A stretch of 64,000 bases of DNA from Roseivivax sediminis (lineage in GTDB: Bacteria; Pseudomonadota; Alphaproteobacteria; Rhodobacterales; Rhodobacteraceae). Of this stretch, positions 44,473 through 54,933 are shown in pieces. A model generated the notes under the pieces. It had not been told where the DNA came from and ran no database searches. It was given only the letters and a program-made list of their open reading frames with translations. A program made the translations under genes and the position numbers. The DNA lies in the NCBI RefSeq assembly GCF_900112685.1, contig NZ_FOMS01000003.1, positions 124,001-188,000 on the forward strand, given 5' to 3'. Position 1 is the first letter of the stretch. Each line of letters begins with the position of its first letter.

Positions 44473-45653
44473 TGGCGGAGCGTTTCACCGGCAGTTTCAC
44501 CCAGCAGGAGCCGATTCCGGAAGAAGCCATCGCCGCGGCGGTGGAGGTCATGCGCCACGGCAGGCTGCACCGCTACAACGTCGCCGGCGGCGAGGCCGGT
44601 GAGGCGGCGCTGCTGGAGCGGGACTTCGCGGCCCTGACCGGCGCGCGCTACTGCCTCGCGGTCGCCTCGGGCGGCTACGCGATGGGCTGCGCGCTGCGGG
44701 CGCTCGGGGTGGGGCCGGGCGACGCGGTGCTGACCAACGCCTTCACCCTGGCGCCGGTGCCGGGGGCGATCGCGAGCCTCGGGGCGCGGCCGGTCTTTGT
44801 CGGCGTGACCGAGGATCTGACGATCGACCTTGCGGATCTCGAAGCGAAACTGGGAGAGGCGCGCGTCCTGCTTCTGAGCCACATGCGCGGGCATGTCTGC
44901 GACATGGACCGGCTGATGGCGCTCTGCGACGCGGCCGGCGTCGCGGTGATCGAGGATTGCGCGCACACGATGGGCGCGCGCTGGCGCGGTGTCCCGTCGG
45001 GACGGCACGGCGCGATCGGCTGCTATTCTTGCCAGACCTATAAGCATGTGAACGCCGGCGAAGGTGGGCTGATCGTCACGGACGACGCCGATCTCGCGGC
45101 GCGCATGGTGCTGCTGTCGGGATCCTACATGCTCTACGAGCGGCACCTCGCGGGGCCGCCGGCCGAGGCCTACGCGGACCTGCGCTACGAAGTGCCGAAC
45201 GTGTCGGGCCGCATGGACAACCTGCGGGCGGCGATCCTTCGACCGCAACTGGCGCTCTTGGAGGATCGCCGGCAACGCTGGTCGGAGCGCTACGCGGCGC
45301 TCGAGGAGGGGCTGCGGGACGTGCCGGGACTGACGCTGGTGCCGCGCCCGGCCGAGGAGGAGTTCGTCGGTTCGTCCTTCCAGTTCCTGCTGCTCGGCTG
45401 GCGCGCCGACCGGATCGCGGACGTCGTCGGACGCTGCGCCGCGCGCGGTGTAGAGTTGAAATGGTTCGGGCCGGAAGAGCCGTCGGGCTTCACCTCGCGC
45501 TACGGTGCCTGGCGCTACGCGCCGTCGGAGCCGATGCCGCGCACCGACCGGGTCCTGGCGGGGCTCTTGGACCTGAGGGTACCTCTGACGTTCTCGGTGG
45601 AGGATTGCGCGCTGATCGCGCGGATCGTCCGGCAGGAGGTCGCGTCCTTCTGA
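44472..45653 (+). CDS. DegT/DnrJ/EryC1/StrS-family PLP aminotransferase
   Basis: A 393-aa fold-type I PLP enzyme. Asp162 in AVIEDCAH pairs with the PLP ring nitrogen and Lys191 in SCQTYKHVNAGEGGL is the Schiff-base lysine. The N-terminal RHGRLHRYNVAGG and the dimer segment VPNVSGRMDNLRAAIL are family features. These enzymes usually aminate keto-sugars, but no nucleotide-sugar genes flank this one, and the coupled neighbour is a HAD phosphatase. Substrate unknown. An in-frame GTG one codon earlier is possible. Confidence 0.82.
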   Translation: MAERFTGSFTQQEPIPEEAIAAAVEVMRHGRLHRYNVAGGEAGEAALLERDFAALTGARYCLAVASGGYAMGCALRALGVGPGDAVLTNAFTLAPVPGAIASLGARPVFVGVTEDLTIDLADLEAKLGEARVLLLSHMRGHVCDMDRLMALCDAAGVAVIEDCAHTMGARWRGVPSGRHGAIGCYSCQTYKHVNAGEGGLIVTDDADLAARMVLLSGSYMLYERHLAGPPAEAYADLRYEVPNVSGRMDNLRAAILRPQLALLEDRRQRWSERYAALEEGLRDVPGLTLVPRPAEEEFVGSSFQFLLLGWRADRIADVVGRCAARGVELKWFGPEEPSGFTSRYGAWRYAPSEPMPRTDRVLAGLLDLRVPLTFSVEDCALIARIVRQEVASF

Positions 45654-45754
45654 TCCGGCGGAGCGCCCGCGGGGCGGGCGCGCTCGATCTTCTGTCTGCT
45701 TGGCCAGGCAATATGGAGGCCCGGCTTCGGGAAGCGTGGCAGAGCCGCGAAACA

Positions 45755-45790
45755 CACGGCCCCTGCCCGGCGAGCCGGGCAGGGGCCGTG
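45755..45790 (-). terminator. Long perfect hairpin, terminator of the stress-protein gene
   Basis: A 16-bp perfect stem (45755-45770 with 45775-45790) and four-base loop. On the minus strand it begins 20 bases after the stop at 45810 and is followed by TGTTTCG. It probably also halts transcription from the convergent aminotransferase gene. Confidence 0.75.
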
Positions 45791-45809
45791 CGCGAGGTGT
45801 TGCGCCGGA

Positions 45810-46277
45810 TCAGAACGCGAGGCGGCCGTGCTCCCCGCCAGATGCGGTCTGCTTGGTCACGTTGGCCTTGGCCACTTCGTAGAGGAAGGAGACCGAGTTC
45901 TCGGTCGCCCAGACCTCGGCGGAGTGAGGCGTGAACTTCACCAGAGTGGCATCCTTGTCGTCCTTGCCGTCCTTGAACCACGCCGCGGCGAAGGCATTCC
46001 AGACCTCTTCGAGCTTGTCCTCGCTGCCGAGATCGAGCTTGCCGTCGATCGTGGCATAAAGTCCGGCCTTGGGATCGGCCACGTCGAACCGGCCGTCGCC
46101 GCCCGATTTCGCCGCGCGCTCCGCGGTCGAACCCTTCGCGGTCACGAACCAGATCGCCTTCTCGTCTCGATCGGTCTGCGGCGCCATCGGCACCGGGCGT
46201 TCGCTGTCGGCGGACAGCAGACCTGCCTGGACGTTGTCGAGGCGTTTCCAGAACATGTCCTTGAGGTCGCTTGCCAT
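45810..46277 (-). CDS. General-stress-type pyridoxamine-oxidase-fold protein
   Basis: A 155-aa cytoplasmic protein with the split-barrel flavin-binding fold of the Pyrid_ox_like / general stress protein 26 group. Features include [20 protein letters not shown] (around 31-50), [20 protein letters not shown] and [19 protein letters not shown]. Relatives bind FMN or related ligands and are induced by stress; enzymatic activity is generally undefined. ATG at 46275-46277 with AAGGA seven bases upstream. Divergent from the leucine degradation operon. Confidence 0.8.
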   Translation of the reverse strand: MASDLKDMFWKRLDNVQAGLLSADSERPVPMAPQTDRDEKAIWFVTAKGSTAERAAKSGGDGRFDVADPKAGLYATIDGKLDLGSEDKLEEVWNAFAAAWFKDGKDDKDATLVKFTPHSAEVWATENSVSFLYEVAKANVTKQTASGGEHGRLAF

Positions 46278-46386
46278 GAGTATATCCTTTCTGTTGCCTG
46301 TCAGGGGCTCGCCGGTCGAACGCCGCTCCGCCGGGCGCGGTTCCGGCGGCGAAGGCCGGTTCGGTGGCGGCGCGAAGGGAGGCGAC

Positions 46387-47550
46387 ATGTTCGATGCGGT
46401 GATGGCATTCGACCTTGGCGAGGATGTGGGCGCGCTGCGCGAAACCGTCCGCCGATGGGCGCAGGACCGGGTCCGCCCGATGGCGGCCGAGATTGATCGG
46501 AGCAACTTCTTTCCCGCCGAGCTCTGGCGCGAGATGGGCGATCTGGGGCTTCTCGGCATCACCGTGGGCGAGGAATACGGCGGTGCCGGCATGGGATACC
46601 TCGCGCATGTCGTGGCGGTGGAGGAGGTGGCCCGCGCCTCGGCCAGCGTGTCGCTCAGCTACGGCGCGCATTCCAACCTCTGCGTGAACCAGATCAAGTT
46701 GAACGGAACGGAGGCGCAGCGGCGGAAATACCTGCCGGGGCTCGTTTCTGGCGAGAAGGTCGGCGCCTTGGCTATGTCGGAGGCCGGCGCGGGATCGGAC
46801 GTGGTGTCGATGGCGCTGAGTGCCGAGAAGCGCAACGACCATTACCGGCTGAGCGGCAGCAAGTACTGGATCACCAACGGGCCGGATGCCGACACGCTGG
46901 TCGTTTACGGCAAGACCGACCGCGACGCAGGCTCGAAGGGGATCACCGCCTTCCTGATCGACAAGGGCATGGCCGGTTTTTCCGCCAGCCCGCATTTCGA
47001 TAAGCTGGGGATGCGTGGGTCGAACACCGCGGAGCTGATCTTCGAGGGCGTCGAGGTGCCGTTCGAGAACGTGCTGGGCGCGGAAGGGCGCGGCGTGCAG
47101 GTGCTGATGTCCGGCCTCGACTTCGAGCGGGTCGTACTCGCCGGGATCGGGCTCGGCATCATGGCGGCCTGCATGGACGAGGTCATGCCCTACATGGCCG
47201 AGCGCAAGCAGTTCGGCCAGCCGATCGGGTCGTTCCAGCTCATGCAGGGCAAGATCGCCGACATGTACACGGCGATGAACTCGGCGCGGGCCTATGTCTA
47301 CGAGGTCGCGAAGGCCTGCGATGCGGGCCGGGTGACGCGGCAGGACGCGGCGGCCTGCTGCCTTTATGCCTCCGAACAGGCGATGGTGCAGGCGCATCAG
47401 GCGGTGCAGGCGATGGGCGGCGCGGGCTTTCTGGCCGATGCGCCGGTCGCGCGGCTCTTCCGCGATGCCAAGCTGATGGAGATCGGGGCCGGCACGTCGG
47501 AGATCCGGCGCATGCTGATCGGCCGGGAACTGATGGCGGCGATGGGCTGA
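46387..47550 (+). CDS. ivd: Isovaleryl-CoA dehydrogenase
   Basis: FAD enzyme oxidising isovaleryl-CoA to 3-methylcrotonyl-CoA in leucine degradation. The 387-aa protein carries acyl-CoA dehydrogenase signatures [14 protein letters not shown] (residues 129-142) and the C-terminal [20 protein letters not shown]. The catalytic Glu is at position 247 in [13 protein letters not shown], the location specific to isovaleryl-CoA dehydrogenases. GGAGG lies five bases before the ATG. First gene of the operon; its stop overlaps the next start (TGATG). Confidence 0.93.
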   Translation: MFDAVMAFDLGEDVGALRETVRRWAQDRVRPMAAEIDRSNFFPAELWREMGDLGLLGITVGEEYGGAGMGYLAHVVAVEEVARASASVSLSYGAHSNLCVNQIKLNGTEAQRRKYLPGLVSGEKVGALAMSEAGAGSDVVSMALSAEKRNDHYRLSGSKYWITNGPDADTLVVYGKTDRDAGSKGITAFLIDKGMAGFSASPHFDKLGMRGSNTAELIFEGVEVPFENVLGAEGRGVQVLMSGLDFERVVLAGIGLGIMAACMDEVMPYMAERKQFGQPIGSFQLMQGKIADMYTAMNSARAYVYEVAKACDAGRVTRQDAAACCLYASEQAMVQAHQAVQAMGGAGFLADAPVARLFRDAKLMEIGAGTSEIRRMLIGRELMAAMG

Positions 47551-47876
47551 TGCCACGGCTCGTGTGGTTCCTGCCGGTGGGCCTTCTGGTGGCGCTCGCC
47601 GCGCTTCTGGGGTGGCGCCAGGGCTGGATCCACGCCAACGTGAGCGAAACGCAGGTGATCGCCATGTACGCTCAGCAATATCTCGACGACCGCGCGCGGG
47701 ATGGCACCGGGCAGGGCGCACAGCCGTCCGAGTGCCGAGCGGTACCGGGCGAGGGCAGCGGCGTCTGGCTGGTTGTCGTCTGCGGACCGGAGCCGCACGA
47801 TCCGGCGCGGCACTACACTTATTACGTGACCCGTGCCGGGGATCTGGCGCGCGTGGTGGGGCCCGGCGATGCGTGA
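47550..47876 (+). CDS. Small membrane-anchored protein in the leucine operon
   Basis: A 108-aa protein with an N-terminal transmembrane anchor or signal (residues 4-22, LVWFLPVGLLVALAALLGW) and a polar C-terminal part. That part holds two cysteines (Cys62 in PSECRAV and Cys78 in VVVCGPEP) that could form a disulfide in the periplasm. No domain is recognised. It is inserted between ivd and the acyl-CoA synthetase and overlaps both, so it is translated with the operon. Role unknown. Confidence 0.7.
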   Translation: MPRLVWFLPVGLLVALAALLGWRQGWIHANVSETQVIAMYAQQYLDDRARDGTGQGAQPSECRAVPGEGSGVWLVVVCGPEPHDPARHYTYYVTRAGDLARVVGPGDA

Positions 47877-49433
47877 GGCCCGGATGCTGCGTCGGCGCGA
47901 TTACGAAACGCTCTACGGGCGCTTCCGCTGGGATCTGCCCGATACGCTGAACATGGCCGAGCAGGTCTGCGACGGCTGGGCCGCGACGGAGCCCGACCGG
48001 ATCGCCGTGATCGACCTGTCGCGGAGGCGGCGGATCTGGACCTATGGCGAGCTTTGGAAACTGTCGCGCCGGGTCGAGGCGGCGCTGATCGAGAAGGGCG
48101 TCTTGCGCGGCCACCGCGTCGGCGTGCTGCTGCCGCAGTCGCCGCTGACGCTGGCGGCGCATATCGCGGCCTGGCGGCTGGGCGCGATATCGGTGCCATT
48201 GTTCACGCTGTTCCGGCGCGCGGCGCTGGAGACTCGGATCGAGGATTCGGGGCTCGGCGTCGTGGTGTCGGACGAGGATGGCCGAGCGGCCCTGAAGGGG
48301 CTGGGCGTTGCGGTCCTGACCGAGGGCGATCTGGGACAGGGCATGCCCTCCAATGCCGGGGTGGAGACCGGGCCCGACGACGCGGCGGTGCTGATCTATA
48401 CCAGCGGCACGACCGGCGCACCGAAGGGCGCGCTGCACGGCCATCGGGTGCTCACGGGGCATCTGCCGGGGGTGGAGATGAGCCACGATTTCCTCGGCCA
48501 GCGCGGCGACGTGATCTGGACCCCGGCGGACTGGGCGTGGATCGGCGGGCTCTTCGACGTGGCGATGGCGGGGCTCGCGCTCGGCGTGCCGGTGGTGGCC
48601 GCGCGGGCGGAGACGTTCACGCCCGAAACGTGTCATCGGATCATCCGCGAGGGCGCGGTGAAGAACGTCTTTTTCCCGCCCACCGCGCTTCGGATGCTGA
48701 AGGCCGAGGGCGTGCGCATCGAGGGGCTGCGGTCGGTTGCGAGTGGCGGCGAGCCGCTGGGCGCGGAGATGCTGTCCTGGGGACGCTCGGCGCTCGGCGT
48801 GTCGATCAACGAGTTCTACGGGCAGACCGAGTGCAACATGGTCGCTTCGAGCGCGGGGGACCTCTTCAGCCCTCGGCCGGGCTTCATCGGCCGGGCGGTG
48901 CCGGGGCACCGCGTCGCAGTCCTGGGCCCGGACGGGGAGCCTTGCGAGGGCGAGGGAGAGATCGCGATCAAGCGCGGGTCGGCCTCGATGATGCTGGAAT
49001 ACTGGCGCAAGCCGAAGGAGACCGCCGCGAAGTTCCGCGGCCGCTGGATGCTGACCGGCGACCGCGGCGTGATCGAGGACGGGTTCCTGCGCTTCGTCGG
49101 GCGCGCGGACGACGTCATAACCTCTGCCGGGTACCGCATCGGCCCGGCGGAGATCGAGGATTGCCTGATGAGCCATGACGCGGTGGCGAATGTCGGTGTG
49201 GTGGGCAAGCCCGATCCGGTGCGAACGGAAATCGTGAAGGCCTACGTGGTGCTTCGGGACGGCATGGAAGGGACCGAGGCGCTTGCCTCGCATCTTCGGG
49301 ACTGGGTTCGCGAGCGGCTGGCCGAGCATTGCTATCCGCGTGAGATCGCCTTCCTGCCGGAGCTGCCGATGACGGTGACCGGCAAGGTGATCCGCAAGGA
49401 GCTGAAGGCGCGGGCGGCGGAGGAGGCCAAGAC

Positions 49434-49437
<4 letters not shown>
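47869..49437 (+). CDS. Acyl-CoA synthetase of the leucine operon
   Basis: A 522-aa AMP-forming acyl-CoA synthetase of the ACS/ACSM-like branch. AMP motif [17 protein letters not shown] is near residue 180, EFYGQTECN near 310, [14 protein letters not shown] near 390, [20 protein letters not shown] near 405-424 and the C-terminal [11 protein letters not shown] holds the catalytic Lys. Its place between ivd and mccB suggests activation of isovalerate, methylcrotonate or acetoacetate. The ATG at 47869 lies inside the end of the preceding gene; another ATG five codons on is possible. Confidence 0.83.
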
Positions 49438-51038
<1,601 letters not shown>

Positions 51039-51095
51039 TGGTGCGGCGCGCACGGCATGTGGTTGCTGAGGTGGCCGCGATCGGGAGGACACGGA

Positions 51096-51545
51096 TTGGC
51101 TGACGAGGAGATGCTCATCGCTCTGCGGGCTCGCTACCCGGGCGCGGAGACATTCCAGTTCGGCGACAGCCGGGCGCTGTGCGACGAACTCACCGCGCTC
51201 GTGCGTGCGGGGATCAAGACCGCGACCTGCGGCGCGATGCGTGACTACGAGGCCGAAGGCGCGTCCCTGCCGCAGGTCGGGCGGCGGGACATCGCGCTCG
51301 ACTGGGACGGCCGGCCGGCGCTGGTGATCGAGACGCTGGAGATCACGCTGCGGCGCTTCCGCGACGTGGATGCGGACTTCGCGCTGGCCGAGGGTGAGGA
51401 TGCCGACCTCGCCGGATGGCAGGCCGGGCACCGCGCCTATTTCGAGCGGAACGGCGGGTGGGATCGCGAGATGATGCTGGTGTGCGAGCGGTTCCGGATG
51501 GTCGAGGATCTCGCCGGCGTTGTGGGCGGCGAGTGTGGTATTTGA
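51096..51545 (+). CDS. ASCH-domain protein
   Basis: A 149-aa protein with the RNA-binding-like beta-barrel ASCH domain. It includes FQFGDSRALCDELTALVRAG, IKTATCGAMRDYEAEG and LPQVGRRDIALDWDGRPALV, then VIETLEITLRRFRDVDADFA and a C-terminal ERNGGWDREMMLVCERFRMV. Relatives are thought to bind RNA or nucleosides; YqfB-type members are amidohydrolases. The start is the TTG at 51096, with GGGAGGA eight bases upstream. Its stop lies inside a copy of the dispersed repeat. It separates mccB from mccA, an unusual insertion. Confidence 0.8.
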   Translation: MADEEMLIALRARYPGAETFQFGDSRALCDELTALVRAGIKTATCGAMRDYEAEGASLPQVGRRDIALDWDGRPALVIETLEITLRRFRDVDADFALAEGEDADLAGWQAGHRAYFERNGGWDREMMLVCERFRMVEDLAGVVGGECGI

Positions 51546-51568
51546 GTATTTGGAACGAGAAGAAGGGC
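51541..51568 (+). repeat. Dispersed gene-end repeat, minimal copy overlapping the ASCH stop
   Basis: GAGTATTTGGAACGAGAAGA with the upstream hairpin missing. The ASCH stop codon (51543-51545) is within the element's TTTGAGTATTT sequence. Its position between the ASCH gene and mccA suggests that it arrived with the ASCH insertion. Confidence 0.68.
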
Positions 51569-51623
51569 AAGGCGTGGCGCGAGGTGGCGTGCGCCGCGCC
51601 CGGGGCTGGGAGCTCAAGGCGCG

Positions 51624-53558
51624 ATGTTTGCGAAGATCCTGATCGCCAACCGGGGCGAGATCGCGGTGCGGGTCATCCGCACGGCGCGGGCCATGGGTGT
51701 CGGCACCGTGGCGGTTCATTCGGACGTCGATGACCACGCGCTGCACGTGGCGGAGGCGGACGAAGCCGTGGCGATCGGCGGCGCGGCTCCGGCCGAGAGT
51801 TACCTGCGCGGCGAGCGGATCATCGAGGCGGCACTGGCGACTGGGGCGCAGGCAATCCATCCCGGTTACGGCTTCCTGTCCGAGAACGCGGATTTCGTGG
51901 AGGCGGTGGAGGCGGCGGGTCTGGTCTTCATCGGTCCCTCGGCCGAAGCGATCCGCAAGATGGGGCTCAAGGACGCGGCAAAGCGGCTGATGGCAGAGGC
52001 CGGTGTGCCGGTCGTGCCGGGCTACATGGGCGAGGATCAGGCGCCAGGGCGACTGGCGCGCGAGGCCGCGGCGATCGGCTACCCGGTCCTGATCAAGGCG
52101 GTCGCGGGCGGCGGTGGCAAGGGCATGCGGCTGGTCGAGCGGGCGGCGGATTTCGACGACGCGCTCGCCGCGGCCCGGGGCGAGGCGCGCGGCGCCTTCG
52201 GCAACGATGCCGTTCTGATCGAGAAGCTCGTCGCGACGCCGCGGCACATCGAGGTGCAGGTCTTCGGCGACGGCACGCGGGCGGTGCATCTTTTCGAACG
52301 CGATTGCTCGCTCCAGCGGCGGCACCAGAAGGTGATCGAGGAGACGCCCGCACCGGGCATGACCGAAGAGATGCGCGCGGCGATGGGAGACTCCGCGGTG
52401 CGCGCCGCCGAAGCCATCGGCTATGCCGGGGCCGGCACGGTGGAATTCATCGTCGACGGCTCGGACGGACTGCGCCCCGACCGGTTCTGGTTCATGGAGA
52501 TGAACACCCGGCTGCAGGTCGAGCATCCGGTCACGGAGATGGTGACCGGCGTCGATCTCGTGGACTGGCAGTTGCGGGTGGCGGCGGGTGAGCCCCTGCC
52601 GGCCGCGCAGGAGGACCTGACGCTTTCGGGCCACGCCTTCGAGGCGCGGCTCTATGCCGAGGACGTGCCGGCGGGGTTCCTGCCGGCCACAGGGCGGTTG
52701 ACGGAACTGCGCTTCCCGGAAGGTGCGCGGGCCGATACCGGGGTGCGGGCGGGCGACGCGATCAGCCCGCATTACGATCCGATGATCGCCAAGCTGATCG
52801 TGCAGGGGTCGACGCGGGCGGTGGCGCTGCGCAAGCTGTCGCGCGCGCTCTCCGAGACGCGGGTCGCGGGCACGGTCACGAACCTCGCCTTCCTCGGTGC
52901 GCTGGCGGCGCACGAGGGGTTCGCGCGCGGCGCGGTCGATACCGGGCTGATCGGCCGGGATCTCGCCGCGCTGACGGCGATGCCGGAGGTTCCGGCGACC
53001 GTTGTCGCGGAGGCTGCGCTGGCGATGGCTGGGTTCGACCGGGCAGAGGAACCGTTGGCCGGTTTCACGCTCTGGGCGCCGCTGGAGCGGAGCCTGCGGC
53101 TCGTTCGGTCCGGGAGGGAGGTTCGCTGCCGCCTGCGGATGACCGGGCCGGGCAGCGCGGTCATTGACGTTGACGGGACGGAGGTCGCGGCGGCGCGCAA
53201 AGCGGGCGTCTGGCGCTTCGAGGGCCGGTCCGCGCACGGGACGGCGATTTCGGGCGGTCGGGTGACGGTCTTTGCCGGGCACGGTAGCGTTTTCGACATC
53301 GTCGATCCTCTGGAGCAGGCGGAGGCGGCCACGGGCGAGACGACCATCGAGGCGCCGATGCCGGGCCGCGTGGTGCGCGTGGCGGTCGCGCCGGGTCAGC
53401 GCGTCGTGGCCGGCGACCGGCTGGTGGTGCTCGAGGCGATGAAGATGGAACACGCGCTCACCGCTTGGCGCGACGGCGAGATCGCCGAGGTCCTGGTGGC
53501 CGAAGGCGACCAGGTGGCGGCGGGCACGGCGCTGGTGCGGCTGGAAGCTGAGACATGA
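51624..53558 (+). CDS. mccA: Methylcrotonyl-CoA carboxylase, biotin-containing (alpha) subunit
   Basis: Carboxylates its own biotin with ATP and bicarbonate. The 644-aa protein starts FAKILIANRGEIAVRVIRTA (residues 2-21), contains the ATP-grasp loop GGGGKGMRLV near 165, EMNTRLQVEHPVTEM near 295 and ends in a biotin-carrier domain with EAMKMEH, the biotinylated Lys being 607. It lies 78 bases after the ASCH gene and overlaps by four bases with an alternative start of the HMG-CoA lyase gene. Confidence 0.93.
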   Translation: MFAKILIANRGEIAVRVIRTARAMGVGTVAVHSDVDDHALHVAEADEAVAIGGAAPAESYLRGERIIEAALATGAQAIHPGYGFLSENADFVEAVEAAGLVFIGPSAEAIRKMGLKDAAKRLMAEAGVPVVPGYMGEDQAPGRLAREAAAIGYPVLIKAVAGGGGKGMRLVERAADFDDALAAARGEARGAFGNDAVLIEKLVATPRHIEVQVFGDGTRAVHLFERDCSLQRRHQKVIEETPAPGMTEEMRAAMGDSAVRAAEAIGYAGAGTVEFIVDGSDGLRPDRFWFMEMNTRLQVEHPVTEMVTGVDLVDWQLRVAAGEPLPAAQEDLTLSGHAFEARLYAEDVPAGFLPATGRLTELRFPEGARADTGVRAGDAISPHYDPMIAKLIVQGSTRAVALRKLSRALSETRVAGTVTNLAFLGALAAHEGFARGAVDTGLIGRDLAALTAMPEVPATVVAEAALAMAGFDRAEEPLAGFTLWAPLERSLRLVRSGREVRCRLRMTGPGSAVIDVDGTEVAAARKAGVWRFEGRSAHGTAISGGRVTVFAGHGSVFDIVDPLEQAEAATGETTIEAPMPGRVVRVAVAPGQRVVAGDRLVVLEAMKMEHALTAWRDGEIAEVLVAEGDQVAAGTALVRLEAET

Positions 53559-53605
53559 CGGGCCTGCGCGGAGTATGGCCGGGGCGCGCGGCGGGAGGCA
53601 CCGAC

Positions 53606-54460
53606 GTGACGGAAGCGGTCGAGATCTTCGAGGTCGGGCCGCGCGACGGGCTGCAGAACGAGGCGCGCCCGATCCCGGTGCCCGAGAAGGTGGCGCTGAT
53701 CGACTGTCTCGGCCGGGCGGGCTTCCGGCGGATCGAGGTGGCCTCCTTCGTCAGCCCGAAATGGGTGCCGCAGATGGCATCGTCGGGGGAGGTCCTTGCC
53801 GAGATCACGCGCGTGCCGGGCATCTCCTACGCGGCGCTCACGCCGAACCTGAAGGGGTTCGAGGCGGCACTGGCCGCGGGCGCCGACGAAGTCGCGATTT
53901 TCGCCTCTGCCTCCGAAGGGTTCTCCAGGGCCAACCTGAACGCGACTATCGCAGAAAGCCTCGCGCGTTTCGCCCCGGTGGCGGCGGCCGCGCGGGCCGC
54001 AGGCGTGCCGGTGCGCGGCTATGTCTCCTGCGTGGTCGAATGCCCCTATGACGGGCCCGTGGCGCCGGAGGCGGCGGCGCGAGCCGCCGCCGCTCTGAGC
54101 GAGTTGGGGGTCTACGAGGTCAGCCTCGGGGACACGATCGGACAGGGCACGCCGGAGGCGGTGGACGCCATGCTGACGCGGGTGCTGGAGGAGATGCCGC
54201 CGACGCGGCTGGCGGGGCATTTCCACGACACGTCCGGCCGCGCGCTTGAGAATGTCGAGGTGGCGCTCGAGCGCGGGCTGCGGGTCTTCGACGCGGCGGT
54301 CGGCGGTCTCGGCGGGTGCCCCTACGCGCCGGGCGCAAAAGGCAACGTTGCCACGGAGGCGGTGGCCGAGCGGCTCGCCGAGTTGGGTTATGCCACCGGG
54401 CTCGACCGCGCGGTGCTGGCGGAGGCGGCCGCGATGGCGCGGGCGATGCGCGCGGGATGA
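53606..54460 (+). CDS. mvaB: Hydroxymethylglutaryl-CoA lyase
   Basis: Cleaves HMG-CoA to acetoacetate and acetyl-CoA, the last step of leucine degradation. The 284-aa TIM-barrel enzyme has EVGPRDGLQNE near residue 11 (metal-binding Asp), VSPKWVPQM, SLGDTIGQGTPEAVDAML, AGHFHDTSGRALEN (metal-binding His pair) and the catalytic-cysteine loop GGLGGCPYAPGAKGN near 232. The GTG at 53606 is preferred because GGGAGG lies seven bases upstream; an ATG at 53555 overlapping mccA would add 17 residues. Confidence 0.92.
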   Translation: MTEAVEIFEVGPRDGLQNEARPIPVPEKVALIDCLGRAGFRRIEVASFVSPKWVPQMASSGEVLAEITRVPGISYAALTPNLKGFEAALAAGADEVAIFASASEGFSRANLNATIAESLARFAPVAAAARAAGVPVRGYVSCVVECPYDGPVAPEAAARAAAALSELGVYEVSLGDTIGQGTPEAVDAMLTRVLEEMPPTRLAGHFHDTSGRALENVEVALERGLRVFDAAVGGLGGCPYAPGAKGNVATEAVAERLAELGYATGLDRAVLAEAAAMARAMRAG

Positions 54461-54909
54461 GCGGCGCGCCGGTCCTCGTCGTCGTCTCGGGTCTGTCCGG
54501 AGCTGGCAAGATCACGGTGGCGCGGCCGCTCGCGGCGGGGCTCGGCGCGGCCTATCTGAGTGTCGACAGCATCGAGGCGGCGCTGGCGCGCGACGTCCTG
54601 CGCGGCGGGCCAGGCGTTGTCGCCGAATGTGTCACACCGATCCCGCTCGCTCAGATGGCCTGGCGATGGCTGCGGAGGCGGAGGACGCGCGGACTCTCGA
54701 TGTGGCGCTTCGCTGTTCGGACCCGGAGGAGCATCGGCGGCGAAACGAGATGCGGCAGAGCATTGCCCGACTGGCCGACAGTTCTGGCGCGCGTCTGTGC
54801 GCCGCCGCCGGCGGCTTTCCGCCTCGACACCGCAACGATGACACCCGGAGAGGCCGCCGTGGCTATCGCCACGCGGCTTTCGGTGCTGACGGAGACCGGC
54901 GCCGTGTGA
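54457..54909 (+). pseudogene. Decayed P-loop (AAA_33-type) kinase gene
   Basis: ATG 54457 starts MSGAPVLVVVSGLSGAGKIT, a P-loop kinase beginning in which the usual Thr/Ser after Lys is Ile, followed by ARPLAAGLGAAYLSVDSIEA. After VLRGGPG about 18 expected residues are missing. From about 54664 the family-like sequence continues in another frame (MAAEAEDARTLDVALRCSDP, EEHRRRNE), then returns to the first frame at RALPDWPTVLARV and LDTATMTPGEAAVAIATRL. So an internal deletion and two compensating frameshifts keep the frame open but scramble the middle. It overlaps the lyase stop by four bases. Confidence 0.72.
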
Positions 54910-54933
54910 CGCCCGGGCCGAAAGGAGCATGAC

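Noticed and set aside
45490-49329. A 1279-codon open frame on the minus strand across ivd and the acyl-CoA synthetase
   Set aside because: It is Arg/His/Pro-rich without domain pattern and lies opposite clearly recognised genes; long antisense frames are expected at this GC content.
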